From: Cyclobacteriaceae bacterium
GTDB lineage: Bacteria; Bacteroidota; Bacteroidia; Cytophagales; Cyclobacteriaceae
DNA length: 64,000 nucleotides
Reading direction: 5' to 3'
Assembly: GCA_024644875.1 (NCBI GenBank)
Contig: JAHEGY010000003.1
Location: 35,496 to 99,495 of the forward strand
Both the position numbers and the translations under genes were made by a program. Positions 27,413 to 37,263 of this stretch are shown here, one piece after another (the first letter of the stretch is position 1; the number at the start of each line of letters is the position of its first letter). Under the pieces are notes generated by a model that was not told the origin of the DNA, did not search any database, and was given only the letters and a program-made list of their open reading frames with translations.

Positions 27413-28306
27413 GTTTATTTTAGCTGTATCTTTATCTACCAAAAGTGATATCTCGTGTCCGACTATAACCGGATAATTTGGCATAACATGTCCAATTGGC
27501 GCTCCAAAACATACGGGGAAATTGAAATTCGATGTATGGGATAATATCAGGTCTTCAAGGGAATTCCCAAAATCCTCATTTTCTGTTATTTTGGTAAAAT
27601 GCCCAACGATCAATCCCTTCAGCTTATCGAACATCCCCGCTCTTTTCAAATGGACAAGCATTCGGTCAATCCTGTACATTCTCTCATCAATATCTTCTAT
27701 AAAAAGGATTTTTTCGTTAGTATTTAATTGTGTACTGGTGCCTATACTGTTTGTCAACATAGTTAGATTTCCTCCAACAATCTCACCTGATACATATCCT
27801 TCACGATTATGGTGATTTTTTGAGCAGCTTATCTCCGGATAGGTGCCGGAAAACAGGAAATTCTTCAGAATCTGAATTGATTTTTCCGAATTGTCTTCAT
27901 GGAAATTTATTGGCATCGGGCCATGTATACCTCCATATTGATGTATAATAAGTTTATTTAACAATACGGTAATATCACTAAATCCGATAATCCACTTTGG
28001 TGATAGGGAGAATTTACTGAGATCAAGTTGGTCAATGATCCTGGAAGTACCATATCCTCCCCTGGCACAGAATATACATCTTACCTCCTCATTATCCAGA
28101 AGATCCTGTAATGCCTGGCGTCTTTCATCATCAGTACCTGCAAAGCCATAATGGTTCTTGTCCCAATTGGTTGAAAGAAGTACTTCCAGGCCCCATGATT
28201 GGATAAGTGCTTTGGCTTGTTCGATAAATTTATTTGAAATTCTGCTTGCCGGAGGTACTATCCCTGTTAGGTCAGAGGGTTTTAAAAACGGAGGGAATTT
28301 GATCAT
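27389..28306 (-). CDS. ldcA: LD-carboxypeptidase (peptidase S66)
   Basis: Removes the terminal D-Ala from tetrapeptide stems during peptidoglycan recycling. The 305-residue product shows the S66 nucleophile in IGFSD (Ser110), the preceding ARGGYGTSRI, the following HGPMP and EDIDERMYRIDRM with the likely catalytic Glu, and GHVMPNYP with the likely His. No signal peptide, so cytoplasmic. It lies downstream of the ompH pair on the same strand, 59 bp away, and overlaps chrA tail to tail. Confidence 0.92.
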   Translation of the reverse strand: MIKFPPFLKPSDLTGIVPPASRISNKFIEQAKALIQSWGLEVLLSTNWDKNHYGFAGTDDERRQALQDLLDNEEVRCIFCARGGYGTSRIIDQLDLSKFSLSPKWIIGFSDITVLLNKLIIHQYGGIHGPMPINFHEDNSEKSIQILKNFLFSGTYPEISCSKNHHNREGYVSGEIVGGNLTMLTNSIGTSTQLNTNEKILFIEDIDERMYRIDRMLVHLKRAGMFDKLKGLIVGHFTKITENEDFGNSLEDLILSHTSNFNFPVCFGAPIGHVMPNYPVIVGHEISLLVDKDTAKINLKKYPGD

Positions 28307-28365
28307 ATTAATAAAAACAGATGTTTTATCCTGCTTTTACCGGACAAAACACCTGTTAATTGACC

Positions 28366-28914
28366 CTATTCACTTGCTTCAACAGGTGCTTCAATACCCA
28401 GTTCAGCGAGTACGAGGTCAGTTATGTTTGAATCTTCATTTGCATATAATAAGACAGCAAAAGCTCCAACATCACTGCTAAAAACATGAGAATAATTATT
28501 TGCTTCCGCAACGACGTTTATTGCATTTTGTATCTTTTCATAAGCAGGTTGTAACAGGTCTACCTGCTTCTTTTGTAAGGAAGCATCAGCATCTCTCTGG
28601 AATTTTTCGATAGACTGTCGTAACCCATTCAACTCAGTTTCCTTATCTCTGGCTACAGCCGGCAGCATTTCACCACTACTCATTTTTGTTTGATAATCAT
28701 TAAGTTTTTCCTGAAATTCAGCCATTTTAGATTGTAACTGCGATTCAAGCTGTTTCCCGTAGGCGGTGAGTTCAGCTTCGATTTCTTTTGCTTCAGGAAG
28801 TAGATTCAGTACATAATCTACATTTGTGTAACCGATCTTCAAATCAGATTGTGCGTAACTCTTGCTTACTGTTATTGCTGTAAACAAAGTAATTACAATA
28901 AATAACTTTTTCAT
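28366..28914 (-). CDS. OmpH/Skp-family periplasmic chaperone (second copy)
   Basis: Holdase for unfolded outer-membrane proteins en route to the BAM complex. The 182-residue product has a signal peptide (MKKLFIVITLFTAITVSKSYAQ), a Skp-type beta core and two long coiled-coil arms (about 40-130), ending in an acidic tail (EAPVEASE). The ATG at 28941, overlapping the upstream stop as ATGA, would add nine residues; I prefer 28914 because it gives a compact signal peptide, but the longer start is possible. Tandem paralogue of the gene just upstream. Confidence 0.9.
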   Translation of the reverse strand: MKKLFIVITLFTAITVSKSYAQSDLKIGYTNVDYVLNLLPEAKEIEAELTAYGKQLESQLQSKMAEFQEKLNDYQTKMSSGEMLPAVARDKETELNGLRQSIEKFQRDADASLQKKQVDLLQPAYEKIQNAINVVAEANNYSHVFSSDVGAFAVLLYANEDSNITDLVLAELGIEAPVEASE

Positions 28915-28937
28915 TATTGTGTTTTTTAGTTGTTTAT

Positions 28938-29471
28938 TCATTTTATTACATCATTCTTATCTCCCAAACCTAATTCTTCCAGTACATAATCTGTATAATC
29001 ATGAATTGGATCTGTATATATTAATACCAGTTCGCCGGATTTATCAAATACCATTTGGAGCCGATTATCTTTAGCGACTTTCTCAACGGCATCAAAAACC
29101 TTATCCTGCACCGGTTTAACAAGTTCCTTTTTCTTTAAAAAAAATAAGCCCTCATATCCAAATACCTTCTTATGATAAGCTTTTACTTCCTCCTCTTTTA
29201 ATTGGATATCGGCCAGCCTTTCTTCCTTCATTTCTACGGTCAGCAAAACTTCTTCGGCCTGAAGTTTATCATACAGGGCTTCAATTTCCCTGTACATTGA
29301 CTGGATTTCCTGATCCCAGCTCAAAGATAATGTATTAATTTCATCTTGCGCTTCCTTATATTCCGGAATTTTGCTAAGAATGTATTCCGTATCTATATAA
29401 CCCCATTTCTGCCCAAAAACTGTGCTGAGAGCAAAGAAAACCAAAAAGCAACTAAGAATTATGCGTTTCAT
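28938..29471 (-). CDS. OmpH/Skp-family periplasmic chaperone (first copy)
   Basis: 177-residue Skp/OmpH-like chaperone with signal peptide (MKRIILSCFLVFFALSTVFGQ), the family start of the mature chain KWGYIDTEYILSKIPEY, a long charged coiled coil (about 45-130) and the C-terminal beta element. It follows bamA by 10 bp on the same strand and is coupled to the second copy. The pair diverges in its C-terminal tail, so the copies may hold different clients. Confidence 0.9.
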   Translation of the reverse strand: MKRIILSCFLVFFALSTVFGQKWGYIDTEYILSKIPEYKEAQDEINTLSLSWDQEIQSMYREIEALYDKLQAEEVLLTVEMKEERLADIQLKEEEVKAYHKKVFGYEGLFFLKKKELVKPVQDKVFDAVEKVAKDNRLQMVFDKSGELVLIYTDPIHDYTDYVLEELGLGDKNDVIK

Positions 29472-29481
29472 AATACGATGT

Positions 29482-32145
29482 TTATCTAAACTGCTGTCCT
29501 ATTGTGAAGTGGAATTGTGATCCACTGACACCTGGTTGTCCGGGCAACCTGTCAAAACCATATGCCCAATCAATACCTAATAATCCAAATGCCGGCATGA
29601 ATATCCTGGCGCCAATACCGGCAGAGCGGTATGTGTTAAATGGATTAAATTGGTATCCATGAATCCAATTACCTCCACCTTCTGCAAAGGTCAGCACATA
29701 AATAGTCGCAGATGGATTTAAGGATACCGGATACCTCAATTCAAAGACCAATTTATTATAGGCTGTCCCACCCTCAATTCCAGTAACAGGATCTCTGGGA
29801 GTAACTTGTCTATCTTCATAACCACGTAATGCGATAATGTCTGTTCCCAGTAAGAAATCCTGTCCGGCCAATCCGCTTCCACCCATTACAAATCTCTCAA
29901 ATGGGCCTATTGGTGCACCATAGCTACCGATGTAACCAACATTCACTCTAGCATTAGCTACCAAATTTCCTGCCAATTTTTGAAAAAAGCTTGCGTCGAA
30001 CATCCATTTGTGGTATTCAATCCACTTATATTTGGTTGCATTATCGGCAGTTTCATAGTCAACGTCATTCCATAATGAATAGGGTGGCGTTAAGCTGACA
30101 CTCAAAGAGATATTGGATCCATATCTTGGATACATGGGCTGATCGACACTATTTCGGGCGATGGTTGTATTAAATGTAATGTTGTTGGCTACTCCTGTTG
30201 AAAAGCCCAGCCGGTATCCATAATTGTTCAGGTCATAAATGTAATAGTTGACCGAATTGCTTAGTGTAAAATAATCATCCGGCCAACGGATCCTTCTTGC
30301 AAGACTGAAGGTAACGCCGCTTAATTTAAGCCAACCCTGTGTTTCTACATTGGCAAAAGCATTAGTCCTCTGAGAAGATCTTTGTAGGGAGATCGTGAAT
30401 GCATTTGGCTTTTTACCACCCAGCCAAGGTTCTGTAAATGAGAAAGAGTAGCTCTGGTATGCTTTTCCATTTGCCTGGACCCTCAATGATAATCTTTGAC
30501 CATCTCCTACAGGTAGGGGATGCCATTTCTTAGGTTTAGTCAAATTTCTTAAGGAGAAATTATTGAAGACCAGTCCCAGTGTGCCTACGAATCCATAAAA
30601 ACCACCCCATCCCCCGGATAATTCTATCTGGTCACTAGGTCTTTCTGTCAGTGAATATTCTATGTCCACGGTGCCATCCTGAAAATTCGGAATTGGATTT
30701 ATACCAATAGTTTCCGGATCGAAATATCCTAATTGGGATAATTCACGCTGAGTTCTGATTAAAGCGGCACGACTGAATTTCTGCCCTGGAAGTGTCCGGA
30801 TCTCTCTGAGAATTACGTGATCATTTGTCCTTTCATTCCCTTTGACAATAATTTTGTTTATGTCAAATTGCCGTCCTTCCGTAATTCGCATTTCAACATC
30901 AATTGAATCACCGATAATTTCAGTTTCAACTGGAACACAACTATAAGCCAGATAACCATTGTCGAGATACAGGGCGCCAAGATCAGTTCCATTAGGATTA
31001 AATGTTAACTTCTTATTGATGAACTCCATATCGTATATATCCCCTTTTTTAACACCCAGTATCCTGTCGAGGATCTCATCTTCATATATGAAATTGCCTG
31101 CCCATATTATATTTCTGAAATAATACTTCATGCCTTCCTCAATGGCCAGGTCTATGTTGATCTTATTATTGCCGATATTGTAAACCGAATCAGTGATAAT
31201 TCGGGCATCCCTGTATCCTTTAGAATTGAAATAGGTGATCATACTCTTCTTGTCATTCAAATATTCCTCACTAAGGAATTTCTGGCCTTTAAAGAAGTTT
31301 AATTTCACCTGTTCGTTCAGATACTCCTTGATTTCCGTGGTAGATACCGGTTTAGTTTTAGTAAAGAAATTCTTGAATTTTTTTCCATTCAGGTTTGCTA
31401 TCGATTTAGTAAGGTCTTTGAACAGCCAGAATCGTATATGCTCATTGGTTTTTTTCATCTTGCCTTTCAGCTTGGAATCGGCAATCTCAGAGTTTCCATA
31501 TATATTGATCTTATTGATGCGGACTTTATATTTCTTGTCGATTTGGAGAGAGATCTGCACGCCGTTTGAGACTAATGTATCAACGTTTTGAATGGTATTA
31601 ACCTCTGTATTCAGGTATCCTTTTTCAATAAAGTACTTCTTTATCGAAAGCTCGGTATTCTTTAGTAATACATCCGTCAATACACGACCCCGAATTAGTT
31701 TGATCTGATCATTAAGTTCTGTTTGCTGTGATTTGGTAATGCCATCAAAATTGATCCTGGTAATTCTAGGACGTTCCTTAAGGTCTATGTTCAGATAAAC
31801 CAGCTCCCCTTCGATTTTTGAAACATAGATGCCCACATCGCCTATAATCCCATTTTCCCATAGCTTTTTGATAGCGCCGCTGATCGCATCTCCTGGAATT
31901 TTTATTTTATCCCCTATTTTTAATCCACTGATTGAGATTAATGCATTGACATCAAGAAATTGAGCGCCTGTTACATTTATTTCAGCAATCTCAAAGACTT
32001 TAGGATTTCTATAATCGAGCTGGATCTCGCCGTCTGTGCTTCTGCCATTATCATTTTTTCCATTATCACTTTTGATCAGACCGACCTGGGGGAAGGCGCT
32101 AACAATAGGTAGTGTTAATATGATTATAAATAAGAATTTTCTCAT
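29482..32145 (-). CDS. bamA: Outer-membrane protein assembly factor BamA
   Basis: Central Omp85 insertase of the BAM complex. The 887-residue product has a signal peptide (about 1-20), five POTRA domains (about 50-480; conserved bits include VKGNERTNDHVILREI) and a 16-strand barrel (about 500-887) with the L6 lid motif LRGYEDR near residue 780 and an aromatic final strand ending in FHFTIGQQFR. Its ATG overlaps the uppS stop (ATGA) behind a GGAGGG, one of few Shine-Dalgarno-like sequences in the window. The order uppS-bamA-ompH-ompH is common in Bacteroidota. Confidence 0.96.
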   Translation of the reverse strand: MRKFLFIIILTLPIVSAFPQVGLIKSDNGKNDNGRSTDGEIQLDYRNPKVFEIAEINVTGAQFLDVNALISISGLKIGDKIKIPGDAISGAIKKLWENGIIGDVGIYVSKIEGELVYLNIDLKERPRITRINFDGITKSQQTELNDQIKLIRGRVLTDVLLKNTELSIKKYFIEKGYLNTEVNTIQNVDTLVSNGVQISLQIDKKYKVRINKINIYGNSEIADSKLKGKMKKTNEHIRFWLFKDLTKSIANLNGKKFKNFFTKTKPVSTTEIKEYLNEQVKLNFFKGQKFLSEEYLNDKKSMITYFNSKGYRDARIITDSVYNIGNNKINIDLAIEEGMKYYFRNIIWAGNFIYEDEILDRILGVKKGDIYDMEFINKKLTFNPNGTDLGALYLDNGYLAYSCVPVETEIIGDSIDVEMRITEGRQFDINKIIVKGNERTNDHVILREIRTLPGQKFSRAALIRTQRELSQLGYFDPETIGINPIPNFQDGTVDIEYSLTERPSDQIELSGGWGGFYGFVGTLGLVFNNFSLRNLTKPKKWHPLPVGDGQRLSLRVQANGKAYQSYSFSFTEPWLGGKKPNAFTISLQRSSQRTNAFANVETQGWLKLSGVTFSLARRIRWPDDYFTLSNSVNYYIYDLNNYGYRLGFSTGVANNITFNTTIARNSVDQPMYPRYGSNISLSVSLTPPYSLWNDVDYETADNATKYKWIEYHKWMFDASFFQKLAGNLVANARVNVGYIGSYGAPIGPFERFVMGGSGLAGQDFLLGTDIIALRGYEDRQVTPRDPVTGIEGGTAYNKLVFELRYPVSLNPSATIYVLTFAEGGGNWIHGYQFNPFNTYRSAGIGARIFMPAFGLLGIDWAYGFDRLPGQPGVSGSQFHFTIGQQFR

Positions 32146-32891
32146 CCCTCCAAATTTACCTGTTCACTAATCTTTCCAAACCTTCTTTCCCTTTTCTGAT
32201 AAGATATTATGGCTTCAATCAAATGTTCCTTCCTAAAATCAGGCCAAAGCAACTCTGTAATATATAATTCTGTATAGGCCATCTGCCATAATAGAAAATT
32301 ACTAATCCGCATTTCTCCGCTCGTTCGAATCAATAGTTCTGGATCAGGTATATTTGAAGTACTAAGATAACGTGAAAACAATTCCTGATTTATATCTTCT
32401 TCTGATATAAGTTTGTTTTTAACATCTTTTAACAGACTTTTAACCCCTTCTACAATATCCCATCGTCCACTATAACTTAAAGCCAATATCAAAGTAAGCC
32501 CTGAATTATTACTGGTGATCTCAATAGCTTCACTTAGTTCCCGCTGGCATTTTGGAGGAAGACTCCCAATATCACCAATCGCTTTAAGAATTATATTATT
32601 CTTGATCAGAGTTTCAGTTTCTTTCCTGATGGTAGCTACAAGCAATTCCATCAGACCTTTTATTTCTGCTTTAGGCCGTTTCCAGTTCTCAGTTGAAAAA
32701 GCATATAAAGTCAGATATTTAATACCTATTTCAGCTGATCCTTCAGAAATATCCCTGATTGCCTTGATCGCATTCTGATGCCCAAAGATACGTCTTGCGC
32801 CTTGCTTTTTTGCCCATCGCCCATTTCCATCCATAATTACGGCGATATGTATGGGCAAATTGCTCTTATCTATCATTTCCATTGACATCAT
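32142..32891 (-). CDS. uppS: Isoprenyl transferase (undecaprenyl diphosphate synthase)
   Basis: Cis-prenyl transferase making the C55 carrier lipid for peptidoglycan and polysaccharides. The 249-residue product has the catalytic MDGNGRWA (Asp21), FSTENWKRP and the C-terminal RTSGEMRISNFLLWQ and ELYITELLWPDF blocks. Several Met residues near the N-terminus leave the start uncertain by up to five codons. Translationally coupled to bamA. Confidence 0.95.
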   Translation of the reverse strand: MMSMEMIDKSNLPIHIAVIMDGNGRWAKKQGARRIFGHQNAIKAIRDISEGSAEIGIKYLTLYAFSTENWKRPKAEIKGLMELLVATIRKETETLIKNNIILKAIGDIGSLPPKCQRELSEAIEITSNNSGLTLILALSYSGRWDIVEGVKSLLKDVKNKLISEEDINQELFSRYLSTSNIPDPELLIRTSGEMRISNFLLWQMAYTELYITELLWPDFRKEHLIEAIISYQKRERRFGKISEQVNLEG

Positions 32892-32961
32892 TACTTGCCT
32901 TTAAAAGCAGACTGCAAAATTGGCGTATTTTTTTAAGAATTAAAATCAAACGGGGAGAGAA

Positions 32962-33687
32962 TCAGTTCCAATCATAGGGACAAGGTATGATATAGAAGGT
33001 ATAATTGAGGGTAAATCCGATAAAATAGTATGTGTCAAAGCTATATTTGTTTGCATAGACATAATCAGGACCTATAGGATCACTATCACCAATACCATCG
33101 AGATAATCAAAAAACGTTAATCTCGCACTAGCCTCCAGGCCAATATCTATTCGTTTACTAACCTGGTATTTAAATCCAATCCCAATAGGAATGGCCGGCT
33201 GGATCCTGCTTTGATTAGAATTGCTGGCAGCATCACCAAAGTAAGTAAAGACTGCCAGGCCCAGGCTCAGGTAAGGTGTCCAGTGAGTTCTGGAATGTTT
33301 ACTTTTATAATCCAGAAAATAAAACTCAAAAGATCCAAATGCTTCCAGTATGGTGGTATTAAAGGAAATAGATGTTATCTGATTTTCAGTATCGTCAAAA
33401 AACTCATTGCTGCCATGAATCATGCCGGCAGCAACACCATATTTCAACCCTATAGCATCCGTTATATTAGATCTAAGAAAGACAGATCCAGCTGGTCTAT
33501 GGTTTTTTAGGCTATATCCATTTGAAAGGTCACCGGTATAATTGAATGCCCCTAATTGAAAACCTATCTCAGTTAATTGGCCAAATGAATCATTGACAGG
33601 AGAAAAAAATAATATGGAAGAAATGGTGAGGATCCTGAACAATTTAATCTTGGCAGGACCAAAAATGCTTTTGAGCCCTTCTTTCAT
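32962..33687 (-). CDS. DUF6089-type outer-membrane beta-barrel protein (second copy)
   Basis: A 241-residue predicted outer-membrane barrel with signal peptide (about 15-37, ending in DSFGQ) and alternating beta strands such as IGFQLGAFNYTGDLS and LSLGLAVFTYFGD, ending in aromatic strands. DUF6089 proteins are often encoded just before uppS-bamA in Bacteroidota; role unknown. I place the start at ATG 33687, 1 bp after the upstream stop; two earlier in-frame ATGs (33723, 33705) would overlap that gene. Distant paralogue of the neighbour. Confidence 0.75.
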   Translation of the reverse strand: MKEGLKSIFGPAKIKLFRILTISSILFFSPVNDSFGQLTEIGFQLGAFNYTGDLSNGYSLKNHRPAGSVFLRSNITDAIGLKYGVAAGMIHGSNEFFDDTENQITSISFNTTILEAFGSFEFYFLDYKSKHSRTHWTPYLSLGLAVFTYFGDAASNSNQSRIQPAIPIGIGFKYQVSKRIDIGLEASARLTFFDYLDGIGDSDPIGPDYVYANKYSFDTYYFIGFTLNYTFYIIPCPYDWN

Positions 33688-33688
33688 T

Positions 33689-34768
33689 CTATCTGAATTT
33701 CGCATTCTGGAAAGTTCCACCAAAAATATAGGTTATTTTCAAACTGGTGACAAAATACATATCATTGTCACCTGAGTTTCCCCGGATACTTGAAGGGTTA
33801 CCATCTCCATATCCCATAAATACAGTATACGTATTTCCATCATATGGGGAAGTATACGTGTATTCAGTTGTATTAGGTAGAATTACGTTTTCAAAATCCC
33901 TGGATTCCCCTGCTCTGACTGCAATAAGTTCCTGGGAGCGGTCTGACAAGGCTCTTGCCAATGGATTATCAAATATACCTAGGTCGACATAATTCTCACT
34001 AACATCATCAATGTAATCCGTAAATAAGATCCTGTACCCTATCTCAAAAGAGAAATCCAGATTATTACTTAACTTATAGCTAAAACCTAATCCGATTGGA
34101 ACAGAGATCTGTACCTTACTGTAGGGCTTAACGTCATAAGCATCACTATATTGCCCTTCCGTTCCAAGAGGTTGTAACGCAACCCATTTTCCGGCTTCGG
34201 GTATGCTATTCCCCAGTTGGTCAGTATCAGGAGCCATAGCTTTCGGATTGTGATAAAAAACCCCCACACCGCCAAATAAATAAGGATTGAAAGCAGGACG
34301 ACTAATATAGGTACCCCTGTTGGTAAGAAGATCAATTTTAACCTGAAATGAAAGATCATAAATCCTGTTCCTGAACTGGATATTTCTAATGTACCTGTAT
34401 TTATCGACTTCGTCATTCGGATCAGCAGAAGTAAAATCATCACCAGTTATTGTACCCACATCAAAAGCTAACCGAAATGTAACTCTGGAGGCATATTTGT
34501 AATCCAGAAACAGACTTAATCCAGGTCTTGTAAACTTAAGGTCGGTGCTGGCCCAGCTTGATGTGGGTGCCAGATCTCCAAAATAATTTATGATATTGAT
34601 ACCACCACCAAATGCAAAATATCTTTTATTTGCAAAAGATTTAATAGAACCTCTGTAATTCGAGATCTTTAAATTGTTTCTTTTTTTTCTGTTTTTCTGG
34701 GGGTAGGCAACCTGGGATAACGTCATAAGCGTTAGCAAAGCTAGAACAAAGAAGCAATTGTTTCTCAT
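33689..34768 (-). CDS. DUF6089-type outer-membrane beta-barrel protein (first copy)
   Basis: A 359-residue predicted outer-membrane barrel with signal peptide (MRNNCFFVLALLTLMTLSQVAYPQ). The body has the typical FAFGGGINIINYFGDLAP opening, GLSLFLDYKYASRV, PYLFGGVGVFYHNP and FSFEIGYRILFTDYIDDVS. It is about 120 residues longer than its downstream partner because of an insert between strands (about 155-200) and a loop near 255-320. An ATG seven codons upstream (34789) is an alternative start. Role unknown. Confidence 0.78.
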   Translation of the reverse strand: MRNNCFFVLALLTLMTLSQVAYPQKNRKKRNNLKISNYRGSIKSFANKRYFAFGGGINIINYFGDLAPTSSWASTDLKFTRPGLSLFLDYKYASRVTFRLAFDVGTITGDDFTSADPNDEVDKYRYIRNIQFRNRIYDLSFQVKIDLLTNRGTYISRPAFNPYLFGGVGVFYHNPKAMAPDTDQLGNSIPEAGKWVALQPLGTEGQYSDAYDVKPYSKVQISVPIGLGFSYKLSNNLDFSFEIGYRILFTDYIDDVSENYVDLGIFDNPLARALSDRSQELIAVRAGESRDFENVILPNTTEYTYTSPYDGNTYTVFMGYGDGNPSSIRGNSGDNDMYFVTSLKITYIFGGTFQNAKFR

Positions 34769-34914
34769 TAAGAATACTCGAATATTCAAAATTAATCCCT
34801 GAAAAATCTCACCCTAAAAATAATTAAAAATTATTATAACCCTTAGCTTTTTTGAATAATCAATCTAATATTAAGATTGTTGAAAGGATATTTTAGTTTT
34901 CAGTGATTGAAAAA

Positions 34915-35580
34915 TTAAATATCAATTAATTTTAAGAGGAGGTTCAGTCTATCCTGGTGACTTTTAGCATCTTCTGTCTCAAGGAATTGAGCAACAATAT
35001 TGTATCCAAATCTCTCAAGTGTTGCGATGACCCTGTTCGATTCAAGAATATTTATTTTTAGTGTTAGCAATAGTTTATTTGAATCACTTGGATCGGTTTT
35101 TACATAGCTGCTTAAGATCTTAGCATTATTTTCTTCTATTAAACGGGTAATTTCAGCCAGTGAATAGTCGATCTTATTAATTGATAAAATGATTATCGCA
35201 CCAGGGGTCTGGATCGCACTGGATTCTGACATAGCATTGATGATATCTTCAATGGTCACTACCCCCAGATAATTCAAATCATCATCAACAACGGCTACCA
35301 GGTCAATATGATACTCTTTGATCAGGCGGATCAGGTCATAATAATGCCGTTTTTGATGGACATAGCAGTTTTCAGCAATTAGCTTTATATCCCCTATTCC
35401 TTTTTCCAGGTCGTTGTTTTCAAAAATAGCATCCTCACTAACAAATCCTTTAAACATTCCTTTTTCAATAACTGGAAGAAAATTTGTGCGTAACTCACCC
35501 ATCCACAAAATGGCCTTTTCAGCTTTATCTTTCATTGATAATGCCGGGATCATTTCATTTATAAGCTCTTCAGCTATCAT
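34915..35580 (-). CDS. CBS-domain protein
   Basis: A 221-residue cytoplasmic protein with a CBS pair (about 1-120: FLPVIEKGMFKGFVSED and LVAVVDDDLNYLGVVTIEDI), which usually binds adenine nucleotides, and a C-terminal ACT-like region (about 130-221: AIIILSINKIDYSLAEITRLIEE). The start MIAEELINEMIP at 35580 is preferred to the ATG 36 nt upstream because the family begins there. In many Bacteroidota nadK follows this gene; here the next gene is a DUF6089 barrel. Function not established. Confidence 0.85.
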   Translation of the reverse strand: MIAEELINEMIPALSMKDKAEKAILWMGELRTNFLPVIEKGMFKGFVSEDAIFENNDLEKGIGDIKLIAENCYVHQKRHYYDLIRLIKEYHIDLVAVVDDDLNYLGVVTIEDIINAMSESSAIQTPGAIIILSINKIDYSLAEITRLIEENNAKILSSYVKTDPSDSNKLLLTLKINILESNRVIATLERFGYNIVAQFLETEDAKSHQDRLNLLLKLIDI

Positions 35581-35658
35581 ACAAGATGTGATTCCATAAA
35601 TTACTATCCTGAACAATAATACACAAAACTTGCATTAAAAATAGGAATCTGTTTTTTT

Positions 35659-36222
35659 TTATAGCTGATTTTCCCTGATCCAGTTTTCTATTATCTTTTT
35701 GCCATATTCAGTAAGAATAGCTTCCGGATGAAATTGTAAACCACGGATATTAAGTGTCTGGTGGCGGATTGCCATAATCTCATTGTTTTCTGTCTTGGCA
35801 ATTATTTCTAAATTGCGCGGTAAATTATCAAGAATCAATGAATGATATCTAACAGTACGTATGTTATCAGGCATGTCTTTGAATAAGTAGTCATTCTCGA
35901 GCAAAACCTGTGAAAATTTACCATGCATTGGTTTATCTGCCTTAATTATCGCTGCCCTGTAAAATTGTCCGATAGCCTGATGACCAAGACATATTCCCAG
36001 TATTGGCAATTTGGTTTGATAATACTTAATCACATTCAATAGGTTTCCTGATTCTTCAGGCAGGCCTGGTCCGGGCGATAATATTACGCCTTTATATTTA
36101 TATTCTGTTATTTCCTCAAGGGATTGATTATTTCTAAAAACTTTTGGACTGACATTAAATTGTTCTAAATAGTCTACCAGATTATAGGTAAAGGAATCGA
36201 AGTTGTCCAACAGCAATATCAA
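35659..36222 (-). CDS. pabA: Glutamine amidotransferase of anthranilate/aminodeoxychorismate synthase
   Basis: Class I glutaminase subunit that feeds ammonia to a chorismate-using partner. The 187-residue product has LLDNFDSFTYNL at the start, the nucleophile in GICLGHQAIGQ (Cys78) and the dyad in LQFHPEA (His165, Glu167). No trpE/pabB or other trp gene lies next to it, which favours pabA (folate) or an amphibolic role over trpG, but sequence alone cannot decide. Downstream of cvpA by 6 bp. Confidence 0.88.
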   Translation of the reverse strand: MILLLDNFDSFTYNLVDYLEQFNVSPKVFRNNQSLEEITEYKYKGVILSPGPGLPEESGNLLNVIKYYQTKLPILGICLGHQAIGQFYRAAIIKADKPMHGKFSQVLLENDYLFKDMPDNIRTVRYHSLILDNLPRNLEIIAKTENNEIMAIRHQTLNIRGLQFHPEAILTEYGKKIIENWIRENQL

Positions 36223-36228
36223 TATTAC

Positions 36229-36750
36229 CTAATTAAATAAGTCCTTTATTGATTCAAACAGATCAGAGGCAAATGGAAAGATTGCAGAAATATACGCTCC
36301 TACCTTAGGGGCTAACTCAACAATATAAGGATATAACACGCTATTATCAGTTAAAGCACTGGGAATTACTAGATTTACCTGTAATGATAACCATAGAACT
36401 ACACTGACGAGGAAGGCCCATTTGAAAATTCCAATTAATGCACCAATGATGTTATCAAAGGCGCCCAGGATGGTAAGGTCCAGAAATTTTTTAGTCATTC
36501 GCCCCAGCATGTTCACCAATATAAGAATACCTATAAAAATTCCGATGAAGGCTATGAAAGGAATAAAATTACTGTATTCAGGAATATATTTACTCAGGAA
36601 TTCAATTCCGGTATGTAACAGCTTAAAAGCACCCATAACTGCCAGGATCAAAGCAATTATGCCAATAAGTTCCATAATAAGCCCTCTTTTATATCCGGTA
36701 TATGCACCAATTAAAAGAGGAACAAGCAAAATCAGATCAAGAGTTCTCAA
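36229..36750 (-). CDS. CvpA family membrane protein
   Basis: A 173-residue protein with four hydrophobic helices (about 5-22, 27-47, 60-82, 98-122) and the CvpA-family opening TLDLILLVPLLIGAYTGYKRG. Role poorly known; linked elsewhere to colicin V production and envelope stress. The start is TTG, overlapping the yqeY stop (TTGA), supported by the conserved N-terminus directly after it. Confidence 0.85.
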   Translation of the reverse strand: MRTLDLILLVPLLIGAYTGYKRGLIMELIGIIALILAVMGAFKLLHTGIEFLSKYIPEYSNFIPFIAFIGIFIGILILVNMLGRMTKKFLDLTILGAFDNIIGALIGIFKWAFLVSVVLWLSLQVNLVIPSALTDNSVLYPYIVELAPKVGAYISAIFPFASDLFESIKDLFN

Positions 36751-37199
36751 CTTGCGAGTAGTTTTTTAGTTAATTCTGCAATTTTCTTGCCTTCGGCTTT
36801 ACCGGCAAGTTTTTTGGTGGCCTGACCCATCACTTTCCCCATATCTTGCATGCCCTGAGCTCCTGTACTGGCAATGATTCTTTTCAATTCATCTTCAATT
36901 TCTTCCTCTGTCATCTGTTTCGGAAGATATCTTTCAATGATTGTCAGTTCGGCTTTTTCTTTCTGAGCTAAATCCTGCCTGCCCTGGTCTTCATATATCC
37001 GGATAGAATCTTTACGCTGTTTAGTTGCTTTCATCAGAATAGCTATTTCAGCATCATCCTTCAATTCTTCCTTAATTCCCTTCTCAGTTTCAGCAAGTAG
37101 AATAAGAGATTTAATAGCCCTAAGTGCTCTTAACTCATCTTTTTGCTTATTGAGCATAGCTTGTTTAATATCTGTGTCAATTTGATCCTTTAGGCTCAT
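36747..37199 (-). CDS. yqeY: GatB/YqeY-domain protein
   Basis: A 150-residue YqeY-like protein, related to the tail domain of GatB that contacts tRNA. Typical stretches are LKDQIDTDIKQAM, LRAIKSLILLAE, IERYLPKQM and GKVMGQATKKLAGKAEGK. Likely a tRNA-binding accessory factor, but its job in the cell is unclear. Divergent from pdxJ with 64 bp between start codons; coupled to cvpA by overlap. Confidence 0.88.
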   Translation of the reverse strand: MSLKDQIDTDIKQAMLNKQKDELRALRAIKSLILLAETEKGIKEELKDDAEIAILMKATKQRKDSIRIYEDQGRQDLAQKEKAELTIIERYLPKQMTEEEIEDELKRIIASTGAQGMQDMGKVMGQATKKLAGKAEGKKIAELTKKLLAS

Positions 37200-37263
37200 G
37201 AGTTATTTCATTAGAAAGTATATTAATGCTAAATTGCAATCAAATTTAATAATAAAAATCACA

